Below are positions 35,602 to 45,406 of a DNA stretch of 64,000 bases, one piece after another. This stretch comes from Pseudomonas paralcaligenes (GTDB taxonomy: Bacteria > Pseudomonadota > Gammaproteobacteria > Pseudomonadales > Pseudomonadaceae): contig NZ_BPFX01000004.1 of assembly GCF_019655855.1 (NCBI RefSeq), forward strand, positions 1 through 64,000, given 5' to 3'. The notes beneath the pieces were generated by a model. That model was not told the origin of the DNA and made no database searches. It was given only the letters and a program-made list of their open reading frames with translations. Each line of letters begins with the position of its first letter. Position 1 is the stretch's first letter. Both the position numbers and the translations under genes were made by a program.

Positions 35602-36072
35602 GTGAGGCGCATCTCGATCTGGGCCCTGTCCCTGCTACCCGTGCTCATCCTGGCGCTGTGCGGCAACGCGATCTACGACTGGCTGCTGGAACAGATCACG
35701 GCCGGGCAATCCCATGCGCTTATCGCCCTGACGCCAGAGGCCGTCTTCATGCACCGGGCCAAGACCATAGGCTCGCTCGTGCTGCTCGGACTGTGCATGG
35801 GCTTGACGCTGCGTCATTGCCTGAAGCCCGCCTCCGGCCTCCACAGAGCGCTGTCGCTGTTCACGCTGGCCGCCGTCGCCGCCAGCGCCACGACGGTGAC
35901 GATCATCAAGCTCCGCGACCATGTCCAGTCGATCGCCGGCGCCCGGATCATCGACTCGTCGATGGAGATAGGCGCAATCCCGTTGTATCTGGCGGGCGTG
36001 ATCCCGGCTGCCTGTCTCCTGGCCGGTGGTGTCCTGCTGGCCCTGGTCTTCGGCAACCGAACCCATGCATAG
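35602..36072 (+). CDS. Membrane protein of unknown function (156 aa)
   Basis: A hydrophobic protein with about four membrane helices: ISIWALSLLPVLILALCGNA, TIGSLVLLGLCMGLTLRHC, LSLFTLAAVAASATTVTIIK and LYLAGVIPAACLLAGGVLLA. It starts at GTG two bases after the preceding stop and overlaps the DUF805 gene by eight bases. No family is recognised. Translational coupling on both sides suggests that its product works with its neighbours, possibly as a membrane partner of the 116-aa protein. Confidence 0.7.
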   Translation: MRRISIWALSLLPVLILALCGNAIYDWLLEQITAGQSHALIALTPEAVFMHRAKTIGSLVLLGLCMGLTLRHCLKPASGLHRALSLFTLAAVAASATTVTIIKLRDHVQSIAGARIIDSSMEIGAIPLYLAGVIPAACLLAGGVLLALVFGNRTHA

Positions 36073-36448
36073 GATTGCCGCCCTCTTCTACGCACACCTG
36101 ATAAGACCCTGGTTGCGAGGCTACCGGCGTATCGTGGTGTTCTCCGGGCGGGAGACCCGGCGCAGCTTCGCGGCGTTCCTGGCGCTCCACTACGGCCTGC
36201 TGCTCCTGATCACCCAGGGCGGCATGCTCGACCTTTCCCATGATGTGCTCGCGGGCCTGGGGCTGTTCTCCCTGCTGGTGACGCTCAGCTACAACGTGAG
36301 GCGGCTGCACGACAGCAATCGCTCGGGACTGCTGTGCCTCGCCTACTGCCTGGCGGCCGCGCCCGTGGTCGTGGCGGTGTCCCTGTTCCTGTCGCCGGAC
36401 AATCGGGACAATCCCTATGGTCCCGATCCACGGCACGGGAACTATTGA
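36065..36448 (+). CDS. DUF805-like membrane protein
   Basis: A 127-aa membrane protein with three hydrophobic segments (FLALHYGLLLLITQGGML, LAGLGLFSLLVTLSYNV, LLCLAYCLAAAPVVVAVSLF). The sequence RRLHDSNRSGLLCL is the hallmark of DUF805 proteins. The start MHRIAALFYAHL overlaps the previous gene by eight bases. DUF805 proteins have no established function. It is the last member of the small unit before rhlE. Confidence 0.75.
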   Translation: MHRIAALFYAHLIRPWLRGYRRIVVFSGRETRRSFAAFLALHYGLLLLITQGGMLDLSHDVLAGLGLFSLLVTLSYNVRRLHDSNRSGLLCLAYCLAAAPVVVAVSLFLSPDNRDNPYGPDPRHGNY

Positions 36449-36704
36449 GCAAGCGCTTCATCTGAGCCTCACCCGGATGAGTCCACCGCCGCACGCTCCA
36501 GGAGCGAGCCAGCCGGAAAATTCAGACGACAGGCAACTAGCGGTGCAGCCACATTGCTCTGTTATACTTGCCGTTCCCGCCAGGCTTGCGCCCGGATGCT
36601 CGGCCACCCATCGCCCAGCAGTACCGGACGGGATCGTTCAACGAGAGCGATTCAAGCCAGGCAACTTCCCAATGGGCCTTCGCCCCACTTAGACAGGATT
36701 GCTC

Positions 36705-38576
36705 ATGTCCTTTGCTTCCCTCGGTCTCTCCGAGGCATTGGCCGGTGCCGTTGAGGCCGCCGGCTACGCCCAGCCCACTCCGGTGCAGCAGCGGGCCGTT
36801 CCCGCCGTGCTGCAAGGCCGCGACCTGATGGTCGCCGCCCAGACGGGTACTGGTAAAACCGCAGGCTTCGCCCTGCCGATTCTGGAACGCCTGTTCCCGG
36901 GCGGTCATCCGGACCGCGAACACCGCCGTGGCCCGCGCCAGGCCCGCGTGCTGGTGCTGACGCCGACCCGCGAGCTGGCCGCCCAGGTGCACGACAGCTT
37001 CAAGATCTACGCCCGCGACCTGCCGCTGGTCAGCGCCTGCATCTTCGGCGGTGTCGGCATGAATCCGCAGGTCCAGGCCCTGTCCAAGGGCGTCGACCTG
37101 CTGGTGGCCTGCCCGGGTCGCCTGCTCGACCTGGCCGGCCAGGGCAGCGTCGACCTGTCCCATGTGGAGATCCTGGTCCTCGACGAAGCCGACCGCATGC
37201 TCGACATGGGCTTCATCCATGATGTGAAGAAGGTGCTGGCCAGGCTGCCGGCCCAGCGCCAGAACCTGCTGTTCTCGGCGACCTTCTCCAAGGACATCAT
37301 CGCCCTGACCAACAAGCTGCTGCACGACCCCGAGCGCATCGAGGTGACGCCGCCGAACACCACGGTCGAGCGCATCGAGCAGCGTGTGTTCCGCATTCCG
37401 AGCACACACAAGCGCGCCCTGCTGGCGCACCTGATCACCCTCGGAGCCTGGGAGCAGGTGCTGGTGTTCACCCGCACCAAGCATGGCGCCAACCGCCTGG
37501 CCGAATACCTGGACAAGCACGGGCTGCCGGCTGCCGCGATCCACGGCAACAAGAGCCAGAACGCCCGCACCAAGGCCCTGGCCGACTTCAAGGCCAACCA
37601 GGTGCGCATCCTGGTGGCCACCGATATCGCCGCCCGCGGCCTGGACATCGACCAGCTGCCGCACGTGGTCAACTACGAGCTGCCCAACGTCGAGGAAGAC
37701 TACGTCCACCGCATCGGCCGCACCGGCCGCGCCGGGCGTAGCGGCGAGGCCATCTCGCTGGTGGCGCCGGACGAGGAGAAACTGCTCAAGGCCATTGAGC
37801 GCATGACCCGGCAGCAGATTCCGGATGGCGACATGCAGGGCTTCGACCCGGCCAGCGTCGAGGTCGAGAAGCCGGAAGCGCGTGGCCCGCGCCCGGAACG
37901 CCAGCCGCGCGCCGACAAGCCGAGGCACGAAGCCAGGCACGAGCCCAAGGCCGATGGCGAAACCGGCGAAGGCCCGGGCAAGAAGCGCAAGCGTCGGCGC
38001 GGCAAGGGAAAGACGCCAGGCCAGGGTGAAACAGCCCAGGGCCAGCAACCGTCGCAGCCGCAGGCCCAGCCTCGTCAAGCCAAGGCCAGGAAGCCCGCCA
38101 CGCCGCAGGACATGCCGCCGGAGCGCGATCCGGAGGAATTCCTCGACGACGACTACGACAACTTCGGCAACCGCGCCGACTACGTGCCGCCGGCCCAGCC
38201 CAAGCCCCAGGGACGCAACCAGCGCCGTGGTGGTCAGGGCGGCGCTCAGCAGCGCGGCCAGGCCCAGGGCGGCCAGCGCCAGGGCAACGGCGGCCAAGGC
38301 GGCCAGAAGCAGCAGGGCAAGCCCGGCCAGCGCCAGGGCAGCAATGGCCAGAACCGCAGCCGCAGCGGCGGTCAGGGTCGCGGCAACGGCGGCGGTCGCC
38401 GCGAGGAACCGCGCTACGATCGCCAGGAGCCAGCGGTGCAGGACAGCCGCGCCGCCAAGCAGCCGTTGATCATCCGCAAGGGTGAGCGCCTGCCGACGCT
38501 GGAGCAGCTGGAAAGCCTGCAGGAGACTCGCCCGCGCGGCGAGAAGCCTGCGCTGCTGACCCGCAAGGAGTCGTAG
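36705..38576 (+). CDS. rhlE: DEAD-box RNA helicase, RhlE type
   Basis: A 623-aa ATP-dependent RNA helicase. All motifs are present: Q motif ([13 protein letters not shown]), Walker A AQTGTGKT at about residues 45-52, [41 protein letters not shown] and [11 protein letters not shown]. The last 230 residues are a low-complexity tail: first basic ([13 protein letters not shown]), then a Gln/Gly/Arg-rich stretch ([18 protein letters not shown]), then a short conserved-looking end ([20 protein letters not shown]). Such tails bind RNA and may promote condensates. ATG 36705 follows AGGA; an in-frame TTG two codons earlier is less likely. The 256-base leader has a TATACT at 36563 but no clear -35. Confidence 0.93.
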   Translation: MSFASLGLSEALAGAVEAAGYAQPTPVQQRAVPAVLQGRDLMVAAQTGTGKTAGFALPILERLFPGGHPDREHRRGPRQARVLVLTPTRELAAQVHDSFKIYARDLPLVSACIFGGVGMNPQVQALSKGVDLLVACPGRLLDLAGQGSVDLSHVEILVLDEADRMLDMGFIHDVKKVLARLPAQRQNLLFSATFSKDIIALTNKLLHDPERIEVTPPNTTVERIEQRVFRIPSTHKRALLAHLITLGAWEQVLVFTRTKHGANRLAEYLDKHGLPAAAIHGNKSQNARTKALADFKANQVRILVATDIAARGLDIDQLPHVVNYELPNVEEDYVHRIGRTGRAGRSGEAISLVAPDEEKLLKAIERMTRQQIPDGDMQGFDPASVEVEKPEARGPRPERQPRADKPRHEARHEPKADGETGEGPGKKRKRRRGKGKTPGQGETAQGQQPSQPQAQPRQAKARKPATPQDMPPERDPEEFLDDDYDNFGNRADYVPPAQPKPQGRNQRRGGQGGAQQRGQAQGGQRQGNGGQGGQKQQGKPGQRQGSNGQNRSRSGGQGRGNGGGRREEPRYDRQEPAVQDSRAAKQPLIIRKGERLPTLEQLESLQETRPRGEKPALLTRKES

Positions 38577-38697
38577 ACGGCTGGAAAAGGCCGTGTCCCC
38601 GTTAAATTGCCCTGGCTTGAGTCGCGGAATTCGCAGATGAATCCGCTCCTGCAACGCGGGATCGGTACAACACCAGGCAACGGGGATATCGCCCATG

Positions 38698-38725
38698 AAA
38701 AAGCCGGCCCAAGGGCCGGCTTTTT
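38698..38725. terminator. Bidirectional terminator between rhlE and yceI
   Basis: AAGCCGGCCC-AA-GGGCCGGCTT with A and T tracts on the flanks makes a strong symmetric hairpin. It lies 121 bases after rhlE and 160 bases after the convergent yceI end, so it can stop transcripts from both sides. Confidence 0.9.
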
Positions 38726-38887
38726 TGTGCCGCAGAGATGAGGGTTTAGCGAGCCAGCACCAGGCCAGGCGGAAGAGGACCGAGGACGCGGAGTCTACAA
38801 ACAGTAGATGCTCCGGGCGCGTTCAGCGGCAAGCCACTGTCCGGGCCCTTTTCCAACGCCCCATGGCCGGCGCGCAACAAACCCGGA

Positions 38888-39460
38888 TTACTGGCGGACG
38901 CCTTCGACGGACAGGATCAGCTCGACTTCCTGGGAAGCCGGGCCCGGGCCCTTGATGTTGAAGTCTTCCAGCTTCAGTGTGGTGCCACCCTCGAAACCGG
39001 CGCGGTAGCCGCCCCACGGGTCCTTGCCTTCACCGAGGAACTTGGCCTTGATCACTACCGGCTTGGTCACGCCGTTCAGGGTCAGGTCGCCGGTGATGTC
39101 GGCGGTGCCTTCGCCGGTCGATTTGACCGAGGTGGACTCGAAGGTCGAGGTCGGATTCTTGCCGGTGTTGAGGAAGTCCGGGCTGCGCAGGTGCTTGTCG
39201 CGCTCGGCGTGGTTGGAGTCCAGGCTGGCGGTGTTGATCTTGACGCTGACCTTGCTCGCCTCGGGCGCCTTGGCATCGAAGCTGAAGCTGCCGTCGAAGT
39301 CCTTGAAGGTGCCGTACAGCCAGCTGTAGCCCAGGTGGCTGATCTTGAAGTTGATGAAGGCGTGCTGGCCTTCCTTGTCGATGGCGTAGTCGGCGGCCAT
39401 GGCCTGGCCGGCGAACAGGGCGACGCCCAGGGTGAGGGCGGCGAGGGGTTTCTTGAGCAT
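38888..39460 (-). CDS. yceI: YceI family periplasmic lipid-binding protein
   Basis: A 190-aa periplasmic protein with a signal peptide ([21 protein letters not shown]). The YceI lipocalin-like barrel shows [60 protein letters not shown] and [20 protein letters not shown]. YceI proteins bind polyisoprenoids. It begins 18 bases after the cytochrome b561 gene, the same pairing as yceJ-yceI in E. coli, and probably shares its transcript. Confidence 0.95.
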   Translation of the reverse strand: MLKKPLAALTLGVALFAGQAMAADYAIDKEGQHAFINFKISHLGYSWLYGTFKDFDGSFSFDAKAPEASKVSVKINTASLDSNHAERDKHLRSPDFLNTGKNPTSTFESTSVKSTGEGTADITGDLTLNGVTKPVVIKAKFLGEGKDPWGGYRAGFEGGTTLKLEDFNIKGPGPASQEVELILSVEGVRQ

Positions 39461-39478
39461 TAACGATCTCCTTGTGGG

Positions 39479-40033
39479 TTACTTGCCGGTACGACCGAAC
39501 ATACGTACCAGGGTGGCGTCACGGTCAATGAAATGGTGCTTGAGAGCCGCCAGCGCATGCAGGCCGGCGAAGATCACCAGCGCCCAGGCGGCATAGAAGT
39601 GGAATGCGCCGGCCCGGTCGGCCTGCTCGGAAATGCTGGTGATGGTGGCGGGGACCTCGAACAGGTCGAACACGCTGATGCCGCGGTTGTCGGCGGTGGA
39701 AATCAGGTAGCCCGAGATCATGATGGCGAACAGGCCGAGATAGAGCAGCGCATGGCCGAACTTCGAAGCCAAGCGGGTCAGCGGCCCGTGGTTGGCCGGG
39801 GCGGGCGGCGGCGGGGTGATGAAGCGCCAGATCAGGCGGCCCAGCATCACCACGAACAGCAGGATGCCGATGCTCTTGTGCAGGTCGGGCGCGGTGCGGT
39901 ACCAGCTGCTGTAGTAATCCAGCCCGACCATCCACAACCCGAGGCCGAACAGACCGAACACCGCGAGCGCCACCAGCCAGTGCAGCAGGATGCTGACCAG
40001 GCCGTAGGTGGAATCCGAATTGCGCCACTGCAT
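39479..40033 (-). CDS. yceJ: Cytochrome b561 family protein
   Basis: A 184-aa inner-membrane di-heme cytochrome with four helices. Histidines that could bind heme lie in SILLHWLVALAVFGLFGLGL, APDLHKSIGILLFVVMLG, FGHALLYLGLFAIMISGYL and FAGLHALAALKHHFID. The start MQWRNSDSTYG at 40033 has GGAAG upstream; a frame 16 codons longer is less natural. Together with YceI it likely forms a quinone-linked redox pair, the usual interpretation of this operon. Confidence 0.92.
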   Translation of the reverse strand: MQWRNSDSTYGLVSILLHWLVALAVFGLFGLGLWMVGLDYYSSWYRTAPDLHKSIGILLFVVMLGRLIWRFITPPPPAPANHGPLTRLASKFGHALLYLGLFAIMISGYLISTADNRGISVFDLFEVPATITSISEQADRAGAFHFYAAWALVIFAGLHALAALKHHFIDRDATLVRMFGRTGK

Positions 40034-40440
40034 GAGAAAACTTCCGAACAAACGATGGAGACAGCCTAGCGGCAAACGCATCGATTAAAAGCGGAATTTT
40101 TCGCTTCGAAATATCGGGTAACCAGATGATTACATCGATGCAGCGGCCGTGCTGCTTGGTCAGCGCGACTACGCGGAGGTTCGCCGCGAAGGCTCTGGAT
40201 GGCGCCTTTCGGGTGATGAGCGGCCTCCATCTCGGTGAACAGGCGAGACAAGGAGCCGACCTCTTCCCTTTGGACGCATCCTGGGCCCCGGCTGACCGTA
40301 GGCCGGCGTCTTCCACAAGCGACTTGCCGGCGACGAGGCCAGGGCGATCTCGTCCAGCGCCGGCAATGGCCCGACGCGGGCCAGACGTATCCGGCGGGGG
40401 CTTCTGGTAGTCTCACCGGCTGTCGTTTCGGAGAACCCCC

Positions 40441-41847
40441 ATGAACCAGAACAGCCAATGGATGCAGCGCGACCTCGCCGTGCTGTGGCACCCCTGCACC
40501 CAGATGAAGGACCACGAGCGCCTGCCGCTGATCCCGATCCGGCGCGGCGACGGCGTCTGGCTGGAGGACTTCGACGGCAAGCGTTACCTGGACGCGGTCA
40601 GCTCCTGGTGGGTCAACGTGTTCGGCCATGGCAACCCACGCATCAACGCGCGCATCCGCGAGCAGCTGGACAGCCTGGAACACGTGATGCTGGCCGGCTT
40701 CACCCACGCGCCGGTGGTCGAGCTGTCCGAGCGCCTGGTGCGGATCACCCCGCCGGGGCTGAACAAGGTGTTCTACGCCGACAACGGCTCGTCCGGCATC
40801 GAGGTGGCGCTGAAGATGAGCCACCACTACTGGATCAACAGCGGCAAGCCCGGCAAGCAGCGCTTCGTCACCCTGACCAACAGCTACCACGGCGAGACGG
40901 TGGCGGCCATGTCGGTGGGCGATGTGGCGCTGTTCACCGACACCTACAAGGCACTGCTGCTGGATACCATCAAGGTACCGAGCCCGGATTGCTACCTGCG
41001 TCCTGAGGGCATGGGCTGGGAGGAGCATTCGCGGAATATGTTCGCCGCCATGGAGCAGACTCTGGCCGAACATGCCCACGAAGTGGCGGCGGTGATCGTC
41101 GAGCCGCTGATCCAGGGCGCCGGCGGCATGCGCATGTACCACCCCGTCTACCTCGAGCTGCTGCGCGAGGCCTGCGACCGCCACGGCGTGCACCTGATCC
41201 ACGACGAGATCGCCGTCGGCTTCGGTCGCACCGGGACGATGTTCGCCTGCGAGCAGGCCGGCATCACCCCGGACTTCCTGGTGCTGTCCAAGGCGCTCAC
41301 CGGCGGCTACCTGCCGATGGCCGCGGCGCTCACCACCGACGAGGTGTACGGCGCCTTCTACGACGACTACGCCACCCTGCGCGCCTTCCTCCACTCGCAC
41401 ACCTACACCGGCAACCCGCTGGCCTGCGCGGCGGCGCTGGCGACCCTGGACATCTTCGAGCAGGACAACGTCATCAAGGCCAACAAGGCACTGGCCGCGC
41501 GCATAGCCAGCGCCACCGAACACCTCAAGGACCACCCGCACGTGGCCGAGGTGCGCCAGACCGGCATGGCGCTGGCCATCGAGATGGTCCGCGACAAGGC
41601 CGGCAAGGTCGCCTACCCCTGGCAGGAACGGCGCGGCCTGGCGGTGTACCAACACGCGCTGGAGCGTGGCGCCCTGCTGCGCCCGCTGGGCAGCGTGGTG
41701 TACTTCCTGCCGCCCTATGTGATCACCCCGGAGCAGATCGACTTCCTGGCCGAAGTGGCCACGGAAGGCATCGACATCGCCACCCGCGAATCGGTGAGCG
41801 TCGGCGTCGCCTCCAACCTCTATCCCAACCACCGCGATCCGGGCTGA
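40441..41847 (+). CDS. bioA: Adenosylmethionine-8-amino-7-oxononanoate aminotransferase
   Basis: A 468-aa PLP enzyme of biotin synthesis that makes 7,8-diaminopelargonate with SAM as the amino donor. BioA-type features are LWHPCTQM near the N-terminus, DAVSSWWVNVFGHGNPRINA, FYADNGSSGIEVALKMSHHY, NSYHGETVAAMSVGDV, HLIHDEIAVGFGRTG and the PLP lysine Lys284 in LSKALTGGYLPM. It is not beside other bio genes, as is common in Pseudomonas. The 407-base gap before it contains a spurious short frame and no operator that I can recognise. Confidence 0.95.
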   Translation: MNQNSQWMQRDLAVLWHPCTQMKDHERLPLIPIRRGDGVWLEDFDGKRYLDAVSSWWVNVFGHGNPRINARIREQLDSLEHVMLAGFTHAPVVELSERLVRITPPGLNKVFYADNGSSGIEVALKMSHHYWINSGKPGKQRFVTLTNSYHGETVAAMSVGDVALFTDTYKALLLDTIKVPSPDCYLRPEGMGWEEHSRNMFAAMEQTLAEHAHEVAAVIVEPLIQGAGGMRMYHPVYLELLREACDRHGVHLIHDEIAVGFGRTGTMFACEQAGITPDFLVLSKALTGGYLPMAAALTTDEVYGAFYDDYATLRAFLHSHTYTGNPLACAAALATLDIFEQDNVIKANKALAARIASATEHLKDHPHVAEVRQTGMALAIEMVRDKAGKVAYPWQERRGLAVYQHALERGALLRPLGSVVYFLPPYVITPEQIDFLAEVATEGIDIATRESVSVGVASNLYPNHRDPG

Positions 41848-41906
41848 TAGAAACCCACGGGCGCACCGCCGCAGGGAACGCGGCACGCACAGCCCCCTCT
41901 ATGGCA

Positions 41907-42668
41907 TTACTGCACGTAGTTCTGGAAGATCTGATCGACCTTGCCGCTGGCGCGCAAGCCATCCAGGGCCTTCTGCAGGCGCTCGACCACCTCGTCGGGG
42001 GTCTCCGGGTTGAGGGCCAGGTACAGCTCGGTGTTGTCGAAGCGCAGTACGGTCTTCAGGCCAGTGATGCCTTCCTGCTTGGCCAGGTAGCGGCCGGCGG
42101 GGTCGCCGGTGGCCCACAGGTCGATCTTGCCTTCCTGCAGCTTGTGGGCGTTCTCCTGGTCGCGCAGCGAACTGATCGGCTGCAGGCCCTGGCCGAGCAG
42201 GTGCTCTTCGATGGCGTCGCCCTTGTAGGCGCCGACCCGGTAGGACTTGGCCTGCTCCAGGCTGATCAGGTTGATGGTGCTGTCGGCCCGGGCCAGCATC
42301 ACCCAGTCGTCCGGACCGATGGGGCCGACCCACTTGAACAGCCTTTCCCGCTCCGGCAGCTTGGCCATCACGAAGGCGCCGTGGTCGGGGTTCTCCAGGG
42401 CCATCTTGTAGACCCGCGCCCAGGGGAAGCGCAGAGTCATGTGGTAGCCGATGCCGGCACTCTTGAACATCTCGCGCACCACGTCCACGGCGATGCCGCT
42501 GAGGTTTTCCTCGCGGGCGAAATTCTTGCCGTTGGTGGCCATGTTGTAGGGCGGGAAGTTCTCGGTCAGCAGCACCACCTTGTAGTCGGCGGGCAGCTCG
42601 GCTCGCGCCAGGGTGGACAGCAGCAGGCCTGCGCCCAGCAACACCATGGTCAGTCGCTTCAACAACAT
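41907..42668 (-). CDS. Orphan periplasmic solute-binding protein, family 3 (paralogue A)
   Basis: A 253-aa secreted family-3 binding protein. The signal peptide is MLLKRLTMVLLGAGLLLSTL plus ARA. The mature part begins PADYKVVLLTENFPPYNMAT and has LRFPWARVYKMALENPDHGA, FKWVGPIGPDDWVMLARADS and KIDLWATGDPAGRYLAKQEG. It is one of three neighbouring paralogues, in the order A, B, C from low to high coordinates, with no permease or ATPase gene attached. Such proteins may feed another transporter or act as sensory binding proteins. The ligand is unknown. The 59 bases to bioA hold no evident terminator. Confidence 0.87.
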   Translation of the reverse strand: MLLKRLTMVLLGAGLLLSTLARAELPADYKVVLLTENFPPYNMATNGKNFAREENLSGIAVDVVREMFKSAGIGYHMTLRFPWARVYKMALENPDHGAFVMAKLPERERLFKWVGPIGPDDWVMLARADSTINLISLEQAKSYRVGAYKGDAIEEHLLGQGLQPISSLRDQENAHKLQEGKIDLWATGDPAGRYLAKQEGITGLKTVLRFDNTELYLALNPETPDEVVERLQKALDGLRASGKVDQIFQNYVQ

Positions 42669-42820
42669 ATCCGTATCCTTGACAGTCGGGGAAGGCGGGA
42701 GAGCGGGCCGCTCTCCTGTGCCCTGAACGTGGCCATCAGCCAACCGGAGCGGCAGAAGGTTAGCACGAACCACCGGGCGGTGGCGGCGCGCAGGCCCTTA
42801 CACCGGCCGGCCGTCGCGGC

Positions 42821-43576
42821 TTATAGATAGTTGCTGGTGATCTCGTCGACGAAGCCTTCGGCACGCAGCTCGTCCAGGGCCTTCTGCAGGCGCTGGACCA
42901 CCTCGTCCGGGGTTTCCTGGTTCAGCGCCAGGAACAGCTCGGCGCTGTTGAAGCGCAGCACCACCTGCAGGCCGCTGGCGCCTTCCTGCTTGGCCAGGTA
43001 GCGGCCGACCGGGTCGGTGGTCGCCCACAGGTCGATCTTGCCGCTCATCAGCTTGGCGACGTTTTCCTGGTCGCGCAGCGAGTTGATCGGGGTGAGCCCC
43101 TTGCTTTCCAGGTGCTGGCTGACGGCGTCGTTCTTGTAGGCGCCGATGGTGTACTGGCGGGCCTCGTCCAGGCTGTTGACCTTGATCGTGCTGCCCGGCG
43201 CGGCGAGCAGTACCCACTCGCTCTTGGCCAGCGGGCCGACCCACTTGAATAGCGGCTTGCGCTCTTCCGTGTAGGTGGTGGAGAACAGGCCGTAGTTGGG
43301 CTTGTCCAGGGTCAGGCGGTAGATGCGGTCCCAGGGGAAGCGCAGGCTGAGGTTGTAGTTGATGCCCGCGCGCTTGAACACCTCGCGCACGATATCGGCG
43401 CTGATGCCGTCGATGCTGTCGTCGCGGGCGAAGTTCTTCTCGTCGATGGCCATGTTGAACGGCGGGAAGTTCTCCGTCAGCAGGATCATCTTGTAGTCGT
43501 CGGAGACTTCGGCTCGCGCGCCGCCGGCCAGCGCCAGCAGTGCCAGGAACAGCGCCTTGTGCAGATACTTCAACAT
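42821..43576 (-). CDS. Orphan periplasmic solute-binding protein, family 3 (paralogue B)
   Basis: A 251-aa paralogue of its downstream neighbour. It has a signal peptide (ALFLALLALAGGARA-EVSDD), ILLTENFPPFNMAIDEKNFA, LRFPWDRIYRLTLDKPNYGL, LFKWVGPLAKSEWVLLAAPG and KIDLWATTDPVGRYLAKQEG. Paralogues A and B share about the same length and end, so they arose by tandem duplication. The 152-base gap between them may carry a separate promoter, but none is clear. Confidence 0.87.
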   Translation of the reverse strand: MLKYLHKALFLALLALAGGARAEVSDDYKMILLTENFPPFNMAIDEKNFARDDSIDGISADIVREVFKRAGINYNLSLRFPWDRIYRLTLDKPNYGLFSTTYTEERKPLFKWVGPLAKSEWVLLAAPGSTIKVNSLDEARQYTIGAYKNDAVSQHLESKGLTPINSLRDQENVAKLMSGKIDLWATTDPVGRYLAKQEGASGLQVVLRFNSAELFLALNQETPDEVVQRLQKALDELRAEGFVDEITSNYL

Positions 43577-43796
43577 TGCAGTACAGCTCCAGAGTTGTGG
43601 TTGTTCGGGCGACTTCTCTGCAAGTGGCCGTGCGCACACGGGTGGCACGGCTGGAGCGCGAATAGTGCCACGCCAGGATGACAGCACATGGAACTACGTC
43701 ACGGCGGCCAGCGCCGGAGAAATCGCTCCCGGCGGTCACGCAAGAAGCGAACCAGATGCGACGAAACGGCGCCCACCCAAGTGTAGGCGGCGAAAC

Positions 43797-44531
43797 TCAA
43801 TACTTCTGGGAAATGGCCTGCAGGCGACCCTCGCCGCGCAGTTGCTCCAGGGCGGTGCGCAGCTTGTCCACGGTGGCGTCCGGCGTCTGCTTGTTGAGCG
43901 CCAGGTAGAGGTCGCCGCGGCCGAAGGTCAGCGCCACGCGGAAGTCCGCGTGGCCCTGCTGGCGGGCCAGGTACTGGCCGGCCACCGAGGAGGTCACCCA
44001 TAGGTCGATCTGGCCTTCGGCCAGGCGCACCGGGTTCTCCTTGTCGTAGAGCGACTGCTGCACCTGCAGGCCGCTCTCGACCACCTTCTCGCTGGGCGCG
44101 TCGCCCTTGTAGCCGCCCAGCCGGTACTGGCCGGCCTGGTCCAGGCTGGTCAGCTGGATCGGCGAGTCGGCGCGGGCGAGCAGCACCCAGTCCTCGCCGG
44201 CGATGGGGCCGACCCACTTGAACAGGTCTTCACGCTCGGCGGTGCGCGCCACCGAGAACAGGCCGTAGCCGGCCTCGTTGAGCGCCTGGGTGTAGACCCG
44301 CTCCCAGGGGAAGCGGAGGATCTGCTGGCATTCGATGCCGGCGCGCTCGCAGATGAGGCGCGTGGTCTCGGTACTGATGCCGGTGATGCCGTCGTCACGG
44401 GCGAAATTGCCACCGCTGACGGCCATGTTGAAGGGGGGAAGGTTCTCGGTGAGCAGCACCAGCGATTCGGCGCGCGCCAGAGTGGTGCCAACCAACAGCA
44501 GGAACAGGGTCAGCAGCCTGGAAAGCAGCAT
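43797..44531 (-). CDS. Orphan periplasmic solute-binding protein, family 3 (paralogue C)
   Basis: A 244-aa member, more divergent than A and B. The signal peptide is MLLSRLLTLFLLLVGTTLAR plus A. It has LVLLTENLPPFNMAVSGGNF, ILRFPWERVYTQALNEAGYG, LFKWVGPIAGEDWVLLARAD and QIDLWVTSSVAGQYLARQQG. Two cysteines in LICERAGIECQQ are not shared with A or B. It lies between paralogue B and hisF, about 100 bases after the end of hisF, so it could be read from the his transcript or its own promoter. Confidence 0.87.
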   Translation of the reverse strand: MLLSRLLTLFLLLVGTTLARAESLVLLTENLPPFNMAVSGGNFARDDGITGISTETTRLICERAGIECQQILRFPWERVYTQALNEAGYGLFSVARTAEREDLFKWVGPIAGEDWVLLARADSPIQLTSLDQAGQYRLGGYKGDAPSEKVVESGLQVQQSLYDKENPVRLAEGQIDLWVTSSVAGQYLARQQGHADFRVALTFGRGDLYLALNKQTPDATVDKLRTALEQLRGEGRLQAISQKY

Positions 44532-44631
44532 AGGGACTCCTTGTCGAAGAGGGGTTCGCGGTGGCGAACAGACCCTCCTATTCTAGCCGGCCGTGGTCAT
44601 GGCCGGTTAGCGACTCCCGCACAGCGGGCCG

Positions 44632-45390
44632 TCAGCGCACCACGATGCCGCGGCTGGCTAGGTAGGCCTTGGCCTCCGGCACGCTGTACTCGCCGAAGTG
44701 GAAGATGCTGGCGGCCAGCACCGCGTCGGCCTTGCCCTCGAGGATGCCGGCGGCCAGGTGCTCCAGGTTGCCGACGCCACCGGAGGCGATCACCGGGATG
44801 CCCACGGTCTCGCTGATGGCGCGGGTCACGCCCAGGTCGTAGCCGCTCTTCACGCCGTCCTGATCCATGCTGGTGAGCAGGATTTCGCCGGCGCCCAGGT
44901 CTTCCATCTTCTTCGCCCAGGCCACGGCGTCCAGGCCGGTCGGCTTGCGCCCGCCGTGGGTGAAGATTTCCCAGCGGCCCGGGGCAACCCTCTTGGCGTC
45001 GATGGCGACCACGATGCACTGGGAGCCGAAGCGCGCGGCGGCCTCGCCGACGAACTCCGGGTTGAACACCGCGGCGGTGTTGATCGAGACCTTGTCGGCC
45101 CCGGCGTTGAGCAGGTTGCGGATGTCCTGCACGGTGCGCACGCCGCCACCCACGGTCAGCGGGATGAAGACCTGGCTGGCCATGCGCTCGACGGTGTGCA
45201 GGGTGGTGTCGCGGCCGTCGACGCTGGCGGTGATGTCGAGGAAGGTGATTTCGTCCGCGCCCTGCTCGTCGTAGCGGCGGGCGATCTCCACCGGGTCGCC
45301 GGCGTCGCGGATGTTCTCGAACTTGACGCCCTTGACCACGCGGCCGTTGTCCACGTCGAGGCAGGGGATGATGCGTTTGGCCAGTGCCAT
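44632..45390 (-). CDS. hisF: Imidazole glycerol phosphate synthase, cyclase subunit
   Basis: A 252-aa TIM barrel that uses ammonia from HisH to form imidazole glycerol phosphate and AICAR. Seen are [20 protein letters not shown] with the catalytic Asp, [57 protein letters not shown] and [14 protein letters not shown]. It is the last his gene of the reverse cluster, separated from hisA by a 74-base gap holding a hairpin. The start MALAKRIIP is canonical. Confidence 0.97.
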   Translation of the reverse strand: MALAKRIIPCLDVDNGRVVKGVKFENIRDAGDPVEIARRYDEQGADEITFLDITASVDGRDTTLHTVERMASQVFIPLTVGGGVRTVQDIRNLLNAGADKVSINTAAVFNPEFVGEAAARFGSQCIVVAIDAKRVAPGRWEIFTHGGRKPTGLDAVAWAKKMEDLGAGEILLTSMDQDGVKSGYDLGVTRAISETVGIPVIASGGVGNLEHLAAGILEGKADAVLAASIFHFGEYSVPEAKAYLASRGIVVR

Positions 45391-45406
45391 GGCGACTTCT
45401 CTCGTA

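Noticed and set aside
40126-40410. A 94-codon frame before bioA
   Set aside because: No ribosome-binding site, odd composition, and it overlaps the region where the bioA promoter should be.
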